64,000 nt of DNA. Source: Mercenaria mercenaria. Taxonomy: Eukaryota > Mollusca > Bivalvia > Venerida > Veneridae. How positions within the stretch are numbered: position 1 is the first letter of the stretch; each line of letters starts with the position of its first letter. Where the stretch lies: positions 51,780,001 through 51,844,000 of the forward strand of contig NC_069371.1 in the NCBI RefSeq assembly GCF_021730395.1, in the 5' to 3' direction. This document shows positions 46,173 through 61,100 of this stretch, one piece after another. The notes under the pieces are model-generated. The model made no database searches and had not been told where the DNA came from. It worked only from the letters and a program-made list of their open reading frames with translations. The position numbers and the translations under genes are program-made.

Positions 46173-49100
46173 GTAAGGGCCCTGAATGGTTGGATTAAGA
46201 GATTTACATATACATATTTGATTTCCGGAAAAGTTTCTGAAAGAAGAGATAATTGAATCTTAAAGGTATAAAAATTTCACATTTAAAAAAAAAGAAAAAT
46301 ATGAATAATTACTACATATAGTTTGTGTAAACATAAAAGTTAACTTTATTTGCATTTTAAAACAGTACTATTCATTAACAAACTTATGGTAGGGTGGCTT
46401 CGGCCAAAAAAGCTCACTGAGTAGTATTCACGTTACTTTGATTACTGCTCATTGAGTAGTGTTCACGGCGCCGTCAGTACTGCTTACGGAGGAGTGTTCA
46501 CGATACCCTGAGTACTGCTCACTGAGTAGTGTTAACGGTAATATGAGTATTGCTTACTGAGTAGTGTTCACGGTACTATGAGTACTGCTCACTGAGTAGT
46601 GTTCACGGTACTATGAGTACTGCTCACTGAGTAGTGTTCACGGTACTATGAGTACTGTTCATTGAGTAGTGTTCACGGCGCCGTGAGTACTGCTTACAGA
46701 GTAGTGTTCACGGTACCTTGAGTACTGCTCACTGAGTAGTGTTCACGGTACTATGAGCACTGCTTACTGAGTAGTGTTCACGTTACTTGAGTACTGCTTA
46801 TTGAGTAGTGTTCACGGCACCGTCAGAACTGCTTACGGTGTTGTGTCCACGGTACCTTGAGTACTGCTCACTGAGCAGTGTTAACGGTACTATGAGTACT
46901 GCTTACTGAATAGTGTACATGGTACTATGAGTACTGCTCACTAAGTAGTGTTCACGGTACTATGAGTACTGCTCACTAAGTAGTGTTCACGGTACTGTGA
47001 GTACTGCTCATTGAGAAGTATTCACGGTTCTTTGAGTACTGCTCATTGAGTAGTGTTCATGGCGCCGTGAGTACTGCTCACTGAGTAGTGTTAACGGTAC
47101 TATGAGTAGTGCTTACTGAGTAGTGTTCACGGTACTATGGGAACTGCTCACTTAGTAGTGTTCACGGTACTATGAGTACTGCTCACTGAGTAGTGTTCAC
47201 GGTACTGTGAGTACTGCTCAATGAGTAGTGTTCACGGTACTATGAGTACTGCTAACTGAGTACTCTTCACGGCACTGTGAGTACTGCTCACTCAGTAGTG
47301 TTCACATTACCGTGAGTACTGCTCGCTGAGTAGTATTCACGGTACTGTGAGTACTGCTCACTGAGTAGTGTTCACGGCACCGTTAGTACTGCTCACTGAG
47401 TAGTGTTCACAGCACTATGAGTACTTTTCACTGAGTAGTGTTCACGGCGCCTTGAGTACTGTTCACTAAGTAGTTTTCATTGCCCCGTGAGTACTGCTCA
47501 CTGAGTGGTATTCACGTTACTTTGATTACTGCTCATTGAGTAGTGTTCACAGCGCCGTCAGTACTTCTTAAAGTTCACGATACCTTGAGTACTGCTCACT
47601 GAGTAGTGTTCACGGTACTATGAGTACTGCTCACTGAGTAGTGTTCACGGTACTATGAGTACTGCTCACTAAGTAGTGTTCACGGTACTATGAGTACTGC
47701 TCATTGAGTAGTGTTCACGGCGCCGTGAGTACTGCTTACGGAGTAGTGTTCACGGTACCTTGAGTACTGCTCACTGAGTAGTGTTCAAGGTACTATGAGT
47801 ACTGCTTACTGAGTAGTGTTCACGGTACTATGAGTACTGATCACTGAGTAGTGTTCACGGTATTGTGAGTACTGCTTACTGAGTAGTGTTCACGGTACTA
47901 TGAGTATTTCTCACTGAGTAGTGTTCATGGTACTGTGAGTACTGCTTACTGAGGAGTATTTACGATACTCTGAGTACTGTTACTGAGAATGAACCTAAGG
48001 ACATGTTTTATGCATAAATACATTTGAAATCTGAAAAAGGTTCTGAATTCATATGCTAAATACTTTTATCTATCCGATATTTGAGTTTTATGATCATTTG
48101 ACCTTTTGACCTTTAATCTGCAAAATATTTTTAGCAATTTATGTTAAAAAGATACATCTGACATATCGTAGTAAAATATTAAACAGCAAAATAATTAAAA
48201 TTCATATGAAAATGTAGACATGATGGTGTGTTTAAACATTGTAGTCATCATTATTTTTGTGGCGGTCATCTTGGACGCCATCTTGGGTTTCTCAGATCGC
48301 CACCATTTATGCCAGTTTATGCTGGCAGCCTGATAAACTTCAGCCCTTTACGAACATTTTTGTATATAAGTTGCCTTGTTAAAAATTGGGTCTGAGTTCA
48401 ACTTTTTAAATGGCCTATCATTAGTACATGTATAAGTAAACACGTTACAAATGTGTACTACCATTTAAAACCTAGTAGATTATTTTTTTTAGCAATCGTC
48501 TGTTATTGCATGACATTTAATTTAGAATGTAGTTCCATATAAACAATAATTAGTGTATTTAATAAGGTTAAGGTAGAACGCGACACTTTGCGTACTTTCG
48601 AGTAGCGTCTTGAAATTTTGCGTTTAGAAGGTAATCAAAGCATTATTTTATGCATCAACTGGTAAACACGTCCAACAGAAATTAAAACATTTTCGGGACC
48701 ATAAGCTAACTAACTGTGAAATAATGTGATTCAGCTAAAACATTTTTTGAAAAAAATGCACATTTTATTTGACTTTTTAATGTGACCTTTCGTGTCATAC
48801 AAAACACTAGCATGGATCACAAATGTCACAAATTTGTGGTGTGAAGGATGTGACTTGTGAGACAAAACATCTATGAGGAAATGTAATGTTTACGAATATT
48901 CTACCAGGGAATACAAAGTTTAATATGATTGTACTTCTATAGTGCAGCGCAGGTACCGCCCTTTACCGGATGTTTGATAAACTGAACGAGGAGCAAGCTT
49001 TTGTCATGATTATCGGTGATGGCTGTTCCGTTGTATCTGAAGTCACGGCACAAGTGACTCATCTATGGAACCTTACCCAGGTCCGTTGTTGAAATGTTTA

Positions 49101-52100
49101 TTTATCCATCTTTTTCACTTGACATTCTATGTTACATATATATGGATATTATTTTCAGATTTAACATTCATTTGACAATGGTAACAGTCATAATTATATA
49201 GTTAAGTAAAATAAAATGAGCCGCGCCATGAGAAAACCAACATAGTGGGTTTGCGACCAGCATGGATCCAGACCAGCCTGCGCATCCGCGCAGTCTGGTC
49301 AGGCTCCATGCTGTTCGCTAACAGTTTCTCCAATTCCAATAGGCTTTAAAAGCGAACAGCATGGAGCCTGACCAGACTGCGCGGATGCGCAGGCTGGTCT
49401 GGATCCATGCTGGTCGCAACCCACTATGTTGGTTTTCTCATGGCGAGGCTCAAATGTAGATTTAATCACTTACCGCTCGCCGCCTTGAGTTCGATAATTG
49501 ACTAGAGATGAAGAAATGCTCATGTGAGGTATATTCTACTGACTCACATCAGGTCATATGGTTCCCACTCGTGCCTGAAGTAACTGTCTACAGAGGCATC
49601 TCGAGTCTACCAAAGACATTGCCATATGACCGCGATTGCGTTGGTGTGACAATACATAATCAAGCATATAAGTCTTTCATATAATTTTAATGTTACATAA
49701 AAATGCAAGCTACATCACTTTTGCTACACATACTGAATCCCAGCTTAAAAGAAACTTTTTTCTATAATTTTCTGTTAGTTGTCGTTAAAACAGACATGAA
49801 AAACAAACAAAAACTATGTTATTCAGTCATATGTTTCTTACACATTGCACAGCATTATCACAGCTTGCATGAACTACATTGTCGTAATTTCTTTCAATAA
49901 ACAGCTATCATACGGTTCAGTGTCACCTGTATTAGCTGATCGAGAACGGTTCCCGAAGTTCTTCCGTCTGTCCACACCAGATCAGAAACACAACGCCGTA
50001 AGGATAGCTCTAATGGAAAAATATAACTGGAAGAAAGTGGCAACAATTAACCAGGCCCTAGATTTCTTCTCAGCGGTATGTTTCTATAACTACTAGATAC
50101 TCAAAAAATGTTACGACAAAAGTTTGTTATGCTAAAATAGCTTTTTTGTTCATATATGTTACAAACTGTGTTGTTATTCTAAAAATAACTACATGTTATA
50201 TGCATTATCCTACAAGATAAATGCTGTAACTATATAAAACATCATTGGTGGACTATTCATACACAAAGATGTTACGATACATTGTACTTTATATTACTAT
50301 CATACACAACGATGTTACGATACTTTATATTACTATCATACACAAAGATGTTACGATACATTGTACTTTATATTACTATCCCTTACAACGATGTTACGAT
50401 ACTTTATATTACTATCATACTCAAAGATGTAACGATACATTGTACTTTATATTACTATCGCACACAACGATGTTACGATACTTTATATTACTATCATACA
50501 CAAAGATGCTACGATACATTGTACTTTATATTACTATCGCACACAACGATGTTACGATACTTTATATTACTATCATACTCAAAGATGTTACGATACTGTG
50601 TACTTTATATTACTATCGCACACAACGATGTTACGATACTTTATATTATTATCATACTCAAAGAGGTTACGATACTGTGTACTTTATATTACTATCGCAC
50701 ACAACGATGTTACGATACTTTATATTACTCTCATACACAAAGAGGTTACGATAAATTGTACTTTATATTACTATCGCTTACAACGATGTTACGATACTTT
50801 ATATTACTGTCATACTCAAAGATGTTACGATACATTGTACTTTATATTACTATCGCACACAACGATGTTACGATACTTTATATTACTATCATACTCAAAG
50901 ATATTACGATACACTGTACTTTATATTGCTATCGCTTACAACGATGTTACGATACTTTATATTACTATCATACTCAAAGATGTTACGATACATTGTACTT
51001 TATATTACTATCGCACACAACGATGTTACGATACATTATATTACTATCATACTCAAAGATGTTACGATACATTGTACTTTATATTACTATCATACAAAAC
51101 GATGTTACGATACTTTATATTACTATCATACACAAAGATGTTACGATACATTGTACTTTATATTACTATCGCTTACAACGATGTTACGATACTTTATATT
51201 ACTATCATACTCAAAGATGTTACGATACATTGTACTTTATATTACTATCACTTACAACGATGTTACGATACTTTATATTACTGTCATACACAAAGATGTT
51301 ACGATACATTGTACTTTATATTACTATCGCACACAACGATGTTACGATACTTTATATTACTATCATACACAAAGATGTTACGATACATTGTACTTTATAT
51401 TACTATCGCTTACAACGATGTTATGATACTTTATATTACTATCGTACACAACGGTGTTACGATACTTTATATTACTATCATACACAACGATGTTACGATA
51501 CTTTATATAACTATCATACTCAAAGATGTTACGATATATTGTACTTTATATTACTATCGCTTACAACGATGTTACGATACTTTATATTACTATCATACTC
51601 AAAGATGTAACGATACATTGTACTTTATATTACTATCGTGCACAACGATGTTACGATACTTTATATTACTATCATACACAAAGATGTTACGATACATTGT
51701 ACTTGATATTACTATCGCTTACAACGATGTTACAATACTTTATATTACTATCATACTCAAAGATGTTACGATACATTGTACTTTATATTACTATCGCTTA
51801 CAACGATGTTACGATACTTTATATTACTATCATACTCTAAGATGTTACGATACATTGTACTTTATATTACTATCGTACACAACGATGTTACGATACTTTA
51901 TATTACTATCATACAATACGAACGATGTTACGATACTTTTTATTACTATCGTACACAACGGTGTTACGATACTTTATATTACTATCATACACAACGATGT
52001 CACGATACTTTATATTACTATTTACAATACGAACAATGTTACGATACTTTATATTACTATCGTACAAAACGATGTTACGATACTTTATATTACTATCATA

Positions 52101-55100
52101 CAGTACGAACGATGTTACGATACTTTATATTTCTATCGTACACAACGGTGTTACGATACTTTATATCACTATTATCATACACAATGATGTCACGGTACTT
52201 TATATTACTATCATACAATAAGAACGATGTTACGATAATTTACATTACTATCGCACACAACGATGTTCCGATACTTTATATTACTATCATACAATACGAA
52301 CGATGTTACGATACTTTATATTGCTATTGTACACAACGGTGTTACGATACTTTATATTACTATCGTACACAACGATGTCACGATACTTTATATTACTACC
52401 ATACACAACGATGTTACGAGATAAAGTTGTTTCGCTCAATGTTTTGCTCAAACATATTTTGAAACAATGCTAATACGTTCAATGTCAAGGCCGAGGTCAA
52501 ATGTCAAATAGCTTTATTTCGTATCGAAACCACTTGAACCAGCATCAGTTATTTACCTCATGAAGACGACGTACAGTGCCATTGACTTCCCTGTATCCAG
52601 GTGGCATTTCATGAGCTAACCATTTTTGTCATAGCTCTAGTTAATGTTATTCGATTTGTACCTCGAAACACTTACATTTCATGAAAATCTTATGCACATT
52701 TTTCATGTCAGGTTATAGAAGACTTTGTAAAGAGGGTTCATGAAACAGACATAACCATACTTTCACAAGAAATATTTACAGCAGATCCGATGACACGGGT
52801 GCAAAACCTTAAGGTATGTAACCATTGTTGTAATACGTTCGAGTAATAAAATAGAAATCGGTCATTTGTGATGTTACATGTTAAAGCAGCATGCCTCCAG
52901 ATCGTTCGTTAATTTTTTATAAGATATCTTGAAATAAATGCTATATTTCTTAAGAAGGCTTTAAAACTTAATTACTTACAAACTTTCTGTTACGGAAACA
53001 CTTGAGAACTTGCTGTTTTTACTACTTTTTACGATAAAAATTGTAAAGCGTTTGTCATGCTTTTCCAGGTAAACTGTCTCGATTATAAATATCTATATTT
53101 TGAAGACAGTATTCACTACTTCAGCTATAGCGCCATTGGTTAACACGGCGGGAAAATGCTTTTATTGCCGCGGCGGTCCCGGGTTCGATTCCCGACGCGG
53201 TTATCTTTTTTTCTTTATTTGGAACTTTTAACATATGTTAGAAACAAAAATTCATATTCTAATGTTCATAATATGATCAAACTTCAATTTGGAAGAAAGA
53301 TTATTTTTTAGCCAAATCTGGAGGCATGCTGCTCCAAATGTCTACTTATATTTCCTTTTGATAAAACCGTGCTTTTTGCATGCAAACGTTTATAACGTAT
53401 AATTTTTGGTAAACAAGCTTCTTTGATGGTGTTAGCGCAAAAACTAAACTAAATAGTAATAAGATAAAACAAAATGGTGATAATTTGTGTGAGAAGTGGT
53501 GTAAATGTTGACCTTAATCTATTGTTTTCACAGGACCATGATGCAAGAATTATAGTAACAGCAATGTACGAAGATAAAGCCCGTGCACTTCTCTGTGCCG
53601 TAAGTAAACTATATTTTTAATATTTAAGCAAATTCTACAAATTTGGCTTTAAAGGCAAAGACCCCCAACCTCTAACCCCTATAAATGCCATACATTTTAA
53701 TCCCCAGTAAACAGGATCCTGTACGGTCAAGTCTAATAAGGGTCCATAAAACCCCTGCAGACTTGACATGTCTATGTTCATGTCAGAGGATCATAAATTT
53801 TACTAATTATATAAGTAAATATTTTTATTATTTTTTTACTTAATTTGATCCGTCTACTACTAAAGTTTATCTCTACAATATATTAAGTACCCGTAAAAAC
53901 TCGAATATATGACGCAGTTTTTTTACGTTTTTTCTTCATTTTCTCAAAGGGATGCGTAATATATACCAAGGTAGAGCTTCAAACAGTTTTTTCCAGTTTG
54001 AAAACCCGAAATTATCGGCGAAAATCGGACAATTTTGTTAACTGCCATGTGTTTACATTTTGGGCCGTGCTATTTTAACCTCCTCTTGAAGAGCGTTTTA
54101 TTCGGTGGGTCTAAAAACACGTACGGAACAGAACCTCTGATGATATATGGTAAAGTTGATTTTACTTGTGAGTTTAAATTGTTTGTATTTGTAAATTTAA
54201 TTAATAAGTATCGTACATATCCAGAGCACCGGATAATGTGTCAGTTTAGTAATTAGGCAAAATACAAAATTTCGCGGTTCCGGGTTGTAGGTGTTTGATC
54301 ATTAAAATCATTATCTTTCAAGGATGCTCAAATAAATTGCAATTAAAACAGATCGATTGTTATTTCTTTATTTCCAGCAAATTATTACTGATCAATACAG
54401 CAGCTCGTACATTGTTTAACAAACACGCTAATTAGCCGCGATTTTCTCGTTTGATGTGCCATAATTATGAGATTGTTCGCATGTCTGTTAAAGTGTACCA
54501 AGGTGTTGACAGCTTGAGAAAGTTCTCAAATACTATAGAAGGAATTTGTCTGTCAGTTATTGTCACTGTTGTCTGTAACCGATTATGCAGCAATTGCGAT
54601 TTTCACGAGAAATCGTTTTTACGCATGCCGCTTATGGCCGATTTCGACTTTGTAAACAACGTTTTGGCTGATTTTTCGGTGCGTGATATATTCCAATGTA
54701 AGCATTTTTCCCGAGATTTTGAAACAAGATGGGGGTACGTAATATACATGCTAGCGTGATATATTCGAGTTTTACGTATATTATGCTTGAATTGTCAGTG
54801 TAAATGTGTAGCTTTGCAATCGCTATTTAAAATAATTTGGTTTTAAGAGTTCTCGAATTTAATTTTTAAAAAACCTGTATTTAATTAAGTCCTTGTATTT
54901 TCCTAATATTTATCATCAGTTAAACAAGTTTTAGGCAGAATAACAAATATGTAAGCGTTTTTGTTTTGTTTTTTCATGACGAAAGGCTTTTAAAGTTGGA
55001 CTGTATGGACCTAAGATCGTCTGGATATTTACTGGATGGTATTCTCAGAACTTTTGGAAGGAAAAACTCGAGAATATCGATTGTACAGAGAAAGAAATGG

Positions 55101-58100
55101 TACTGGCTGTTGAAGGCGCATTTCTTTCAAGGGGAGTAATTCGAAACCCCACTGATGAAAAAGGCATTGCAAACATCACAGGTACTCCTAACATAGCTAT
55201 CATTATGACATAATAACCGTAGCAGAAGGTGAAATGATTTCAGTCTCTCAAGTGAAAAAATGCATCGCTCAATCAGTCTTTAAATTTGATTAAGGGTCCT
55301 TCTGCTATGTCAGGCACAGTATAGCATTACGCTATGCAAGAGTACATACCCACGGCATGTCACCAGGCATGCCGTGAAAGAGAATCTTTGAAGCCAAAGT
55401 GATGAAGATAATTTACCTCTACGCAATTATCGTAGAGTATTAGCCAAAAAATCCATACACTTTTGAAAATGGGTCACTGTTACGGACAATGAGACCATTA
55501 ATGACAGAGACCCAAGACGTGGTTAATCTGAACGAATACAAGAAAAAGCGTGGGGGTGTTAGACATCGCCTTTATAAGATTTAAGCCATAGATTCTTTGG
55601 AAAATATACATACACGGAAAGCGTTCATATAGTGGTGAGGGTGTCGTCTGCTCAACCCGTACATCGGTGGTTCGATCCCCAGTGGGATCACGACCACCCC
55701 TTCTCATAAGACACTAGTACTGTTTTTTTTTCCAGAAAGCAGACTCGAGAGTGATTCAAATTAGCTTTATAGCAGCGAAAATAAATTAGTACAAACCATA
55801 GTTTAAGGTAAAATAAAACAAATGTATAGAATAACAAACTGGCAGTTCGTTTTCTGAAGCTCCAGATCTCATAAAAGGATTGCTTCTTTTTTCAATCAGT
55901 GTACGAGACATTGTCAGGAGAGCAGACGAATTTAGTTATGAGTTAGTAAATTCTCTTGAAAATAAATGAAATTAAACGACAATCAGTACTAATCTCGCAT
56001 ATTCCAAAAACAAAAACTGGAAGCCTAAACAAATGTCAATGTAACTTCCATATCCTTTAAATTTTAAGGGATTTTGATACCAGAATATAAGTTTTAGCGC
56101 ATACAAACGTCAGTGTAATGTATGTGTCGCTTTGAAAAGCATTCCTCCTTTGATTCTAACAGGAAGTTGTTCACAACATTCGCCGTTTTAACTGTTACTG
56201 CAAAGTGTGACGACTGTTCTAAATACATAGCTGAAATGAATTGCATTAATATTATCGTAGTTGTTAAGATATTGAAAAATAATTTTTCAGCAAACGAATT
56301 TGATGACGCGTACTTCAGTCATCCAGAATATAACATGGATACGAATAACTTTGATTTTATCGCTCCACAATGCTATGACACAATGTGGGTTGCAGCAGCT
56401 GCACTGGATTGTACTGTTCAGAATATGCAAAAACTCGGTATGTTGGGTTAAAATTATCTTATACATTACTATAAAAAGTACGGTTATTATGACTGCCGTT
56501 GACGGATCTATAATGGTGCAGCTCAAAACCCGGGGAGATTGGTGAGGGGGTGGGCGGCAAATATCGCCTTAAGGGACTTATAACCTGTAAATAAGGCATA
56601 TTTTTGTTATTAACCCACAAACATTAATACTTTAAACACGACTATGTTTTTATGTATTTTATTCTAAACTGTGATATCATATCTCATGCATTAAAGCATT
56701 CTACACACCCCTACGTAGGTTTCTAACCCACGTAACCCAGTGAAAAATATGTTTGTTTGTTTGTTTGTTTGTTTTGGGCTTAACGCCGTTTTTCAACAGT
56801 ATTTCAGTCATGTAACGGCGGGCAGTTAACCTAACCAGTGTTCCTAGATTCTGTACCAGTACAAACCTGTTCTCCGAAAGTAACTGCCAACTCCCCCACA
56901 TGAATTATCAGAGGTGGAGGACGAATGAGTTCAGACACAATGTCTTTATCAAATCGCCACGGAGAACATACGCCCCGCCCGGGGTCCGAACTCGCGACCC
57001 CGCGATCCGTAGACCAACACTCTCCCTACTGAGCTAAGCGGGCGGGAGTGTTCCGAAACAGCTTAGCTACGGAGGCCCCTCCCAATGTATGTAAATTAAT
57101 TTTGTGTTATTTTTGAAATTGAGTATATCCGCAGATAATTTAAACGGGAGTTCAACGCAAAACTGGTACTGATAGTTCCCTTGCTTGGCACTTAGAATTT
57201 AAATGGCTTTACCAGAAGGTAAAATAGGAAAATGTATTTGTTACTGCATATCTATTTTGTCGCAGAAGAGTTTTTAAGCTCACGTTGTATGCTGAATATG
57301 GTACATAATGCGGCATTAGAATAAAGCTTACATTTGCGTCTACCTTTACATTTCATGTTTTACGTCGTTTTACAGGCCATCAAAAAACTTTGGACAGTTT
57401 CACATACGCGGATGGTGACATAAACGACATATTATTTGATTGCTTAGAAAACACAACATATACGGGCGTAAGTGGAAATGTTGTGTTTGAAAAAGGAGAT
57501 CCTGACAAAATGATCAAATTAGAACGTATTCAAGGTAAGTAGAACAGACTCAATGGAATCTGAAAATAGAGAAAATAGAACGCCTCTATTGTTATTAGAA
57601 CTAAATTGAACTTGTCATATTAAATTGTGACGGCCGTACTCAAACCTTGAACACGTAATTGTGTCATATGAAATGGGTCATATTCCTTTGGCTACTCCGA
57701 ACATTCTGCAAACACTCCCTAAGTGAATGAAACGAAAAAAGAATAGTGTTCCCAAATGTGTAGAACGTGTGCGGACTGTTCTAAACAAATCCTGGTGCAT
57801 ACAGAACAGACACGTGATAAATATTTACAACAGCGGAAAGCCGCCTTGGTTCCTATCACTTTTGGATAATCTCAACCTAGCAAGATACTAGATCAGAAGA
57901 GTGTACTGTTTCATTTCTTTGGCAATAACTAGAAGATTGCTCTAAAGTTTTTAGAACATTGTTCTGAAAGTCAAAGGAATATAGCCTTGGTAATAATTGA
58001 AAATAGAATACAGTAGCAGTAAAGATAATGTAGTACAGTACAGTGCAGTACAGTACAGTACAGTACAGTACAGTACAGTGCAGTACAGTACAGTGCAGTG

Positions 58101-61100
58101 CAGTGCAGTGCAGTGCAGTGCAGTGCAATTCAATACTGTACAATACAATACAACATGATATGATAACGTTAGTATAAATAGTGAACAACCGAAGATCATG
58201 TGGTTATATTTTCCCAGTTTTGTTGTAAACAAAATACTTGTTTTATACAACAGATGGCAAGAGAGTACATATTGGTTTCTACAGACTAGACAAAAATCCT
58301 GTGTACTTCGAGTGGCTTCACGATGGTATAAAATGGAAAGGTATGCTATTTCACGTATCTTTAGCTGAGTGGTTTCAAGATGGTATTAGATGGAAAGGTA
58401 TCTTTAGCTGAATGGTTTAAACATGGTACTAGAAGGAAAGGTATCTTTAGCTGAGTGGTTTCAAGATGGTATTAGATGGAAAGCTATCTTTAGCTGAATG
58501 GTTTCAAGATGGTACTAGATGGAAAGATATGCTATTTCACTTCAGCTGAGTGGTTTCAAGATGGTATTAGATAGAAAGGTGTGCTGTTCCACGTATCTTT
58601 AGCTGAGTGATTTCAAGATGGTATTATATGGAAAGGTATGTTATTTCACAAGACCTTTACTTATCACGAGATTGGGCGAGCTTCATTTTCTGATGAGAGT
58701 TTCATGTCTGTTTTATATATAGCTATTTGTGCTTTATAGATAACGCTATACCAAGAGACTCGACACTGATTACTTACGAAGAAATCCAAATACCACTGGT
58801 GCTGAGCGTGTCTATGATAGTATTAGCGGTGTGTGGAAATTGTCTTACTTTAGCTTTCTTTGCGTTCAATGTCCTCTACAGGAAAAACAGGTAAACGAAA
58901 ATAACGCTACAAGTACAAATTTTAATGGATTTAAACTGCTGATAACATTAATGGTAAACACGGAGGGTGTCCGTAGTGTGCCAGTTTATGCATATATAAG
59001 CCGATAACTCGAATAAAGCTCTCGAAAATAGTTTTAGGACCTTGTCGAAAAATTGAGGACCTCTCTTCTATATGACACGATTTGAGGACTCGCGACTTCG
59101 ATTATTTGAGAACTTTTCTTCGATATGATTTTAGGACTTTTTGTATATAATCAAAATTGCATAAGACAATGTTGTAAAAGTTATTCTCTAACTATATATA
59201 AAATAATGTTGTAATTGTCATAGCCCAACATATATCCTTTAGCGAAATAAAAATAAAATTTCAAATGCAATAATTCTACGTTTATTCTCTAGTTATGGAA
59301 AGTAAAATCGTAAATGAAATAATTCCCCATTTATGTTTAGCTACATAAAATAAAAATGTAAACGTAATAGTTTGACATTTATGACTTACATTTGTCAAAA
59401 ATAATGTTCTGTAGAATAATGCATCAGAAATATATCCCAAGCGTTACATGTATAAAGTGACACATATAATAGATAAGCATATTTATTCTCCAGCTATGTG
59501 AAGATGTCCTCACCAAACATCAACAATGTTTTATTACTTGGATGTGTATTGTGTTACTGCACTGTTTTCTTTAAAACAACTGGAATCACCAGTGACGTTA
59601 TTTGTAAGGTAAGTTTGACTGACTGACTGACTGACTGACTGACTTGTTGGCTGGCTGGCTGGTCGGCGGGCGGGCTGGCCCGCTGGATCGATCGATCGAC
59701 GGATCGGCCGGTTGGTCGGTCGGTGGACCTGTCGGTTGGTCGGTTTATTGAATTCTTTCTGTAAGATTTTCTGTAAGGGAATGAATTAGTATAAATTTTC
59801 ATTGAAGGCTGTTTTCAGATCCTTGGCACTATTTTGATTGTAACTTTGATTGTTTGTATGTGATTTAGGTACACGATGTATCAATAGATATGATTTTCTG
59901 TCCTTTTATAATACCATGTATACATAATTATCCTCAAAATTACCAAAGTACGAGTAGATTACCACCTTTTAGGATCCGTATTCCGAATGATCAATGCGTT
60001 TACTTTTAAATGGTCTATTTTCAATTTGCTCTGACATCTTTATTACTTTAATTGAGTTTTTTAAAGAAACTTTGCTTGAAATAAATTATACTAATATGTA
60101 AATATCTGTAGTAAAGATGCATTTTAAAAAACGACATAAGTAATGTTCCGACAACTTGAATTTTTGACAAATAAAGCTTTTGAGTGTACGTCTGCCTTGC
60201 ATAGTTACATGTAGAACGGTACAGTAATTTTATTTCATATACTTATTTTACAAGATGTGGCAAGAGAAATCAATTCGCTGTTGCTTTTGTCGTTACAGGC
60301 AAGAATAGTTTGCTTCAGCCTGGGTTTCACGTCAGCATTTGGTGCGCTGTTTTCTAAGACTTGGAGAGTTTACCGTATTTTCACCAACAAAAAGCTGCTA
60401 AGATTCGTGAGTTGATTTTAAGAGAGATATACTTACATTAAGGTTACCAACATTGAAACAATACAATGATGAAACACAATATGCTACTAAGTATCAGTCA
60501 TTAACGTCTTAACCTAGTACCAAGTACGAACGTTTTGAATATTTCACAACACGAGATATTCGTGCAGTTGTAAATTTGTTTTCTTTTATCGTGTGTATAT
60601 TTTCACGTTCACAAACCATAAAATTGTGTAAATATTTAAATGTTCCATAATGCTTATATAGATATAAATGAATTGTTCAAAAAGACATTATGAATACCCT
60701 CGTAGTTCTAAAAACAAATTCTTGCTATTTTATAACGTTATACATGAATTTATACAGTGAGAACTGTAACGAAAAAACAATTACAGCAAATAGAATAGAT
60801 TTAATTATTCTTAATCCAATGTATTGATCAAATACTCAAACTAGTCATAGAATTTTTTTTAAAATACAACCGAAACAGGAAATAACTGGAAAAAGATATA
60901 TTTTGTATAAGTAGCCAAAAGTATATGCAGTCTTCTTTATAAAGGTTGTATGGGCATTTTAGGCTCACGTTTACTAAACCTTTTACTCTTTAATAAACCA
61001 AATATTTCTCCAATTTAGACTATCAAGGACAGGCAGCTGTTTGCGATTGTTGGCGGTATGGTAGCAATTGTTGTCGTTGTATTAGTTATTTGGGAATCAG

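Noticed and set aside
46415-47985. Possible CRISPR-like array
   Set aside because: The 35-bp units are directly adjacent with no unique spacers, and the window is eukaryotic.
50245-52462. Very long overlapping open frames (up to ~529 codons) rich in Tyr, Leu, Ile and Thr
   Set aside because: They come from the 79-bp minisatellite, occur in all three frames, and lie inside intron 3 of copy B between exons with intact splice sites.
4437-57046. Several tRNA-like stretches as possible tRNA genes
   Set aside because: Box A and box B are present, but acceptor or anticodon arms do not pair and most are joined to SINE bodies or sit in TIR elements.
57877-58250. Two minus-strand frames with Cys/Thr/Leu repeats
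   Set aside because: They run through the 5-bp CAGTA/GCAGT microsatellite in copy B intron 8.
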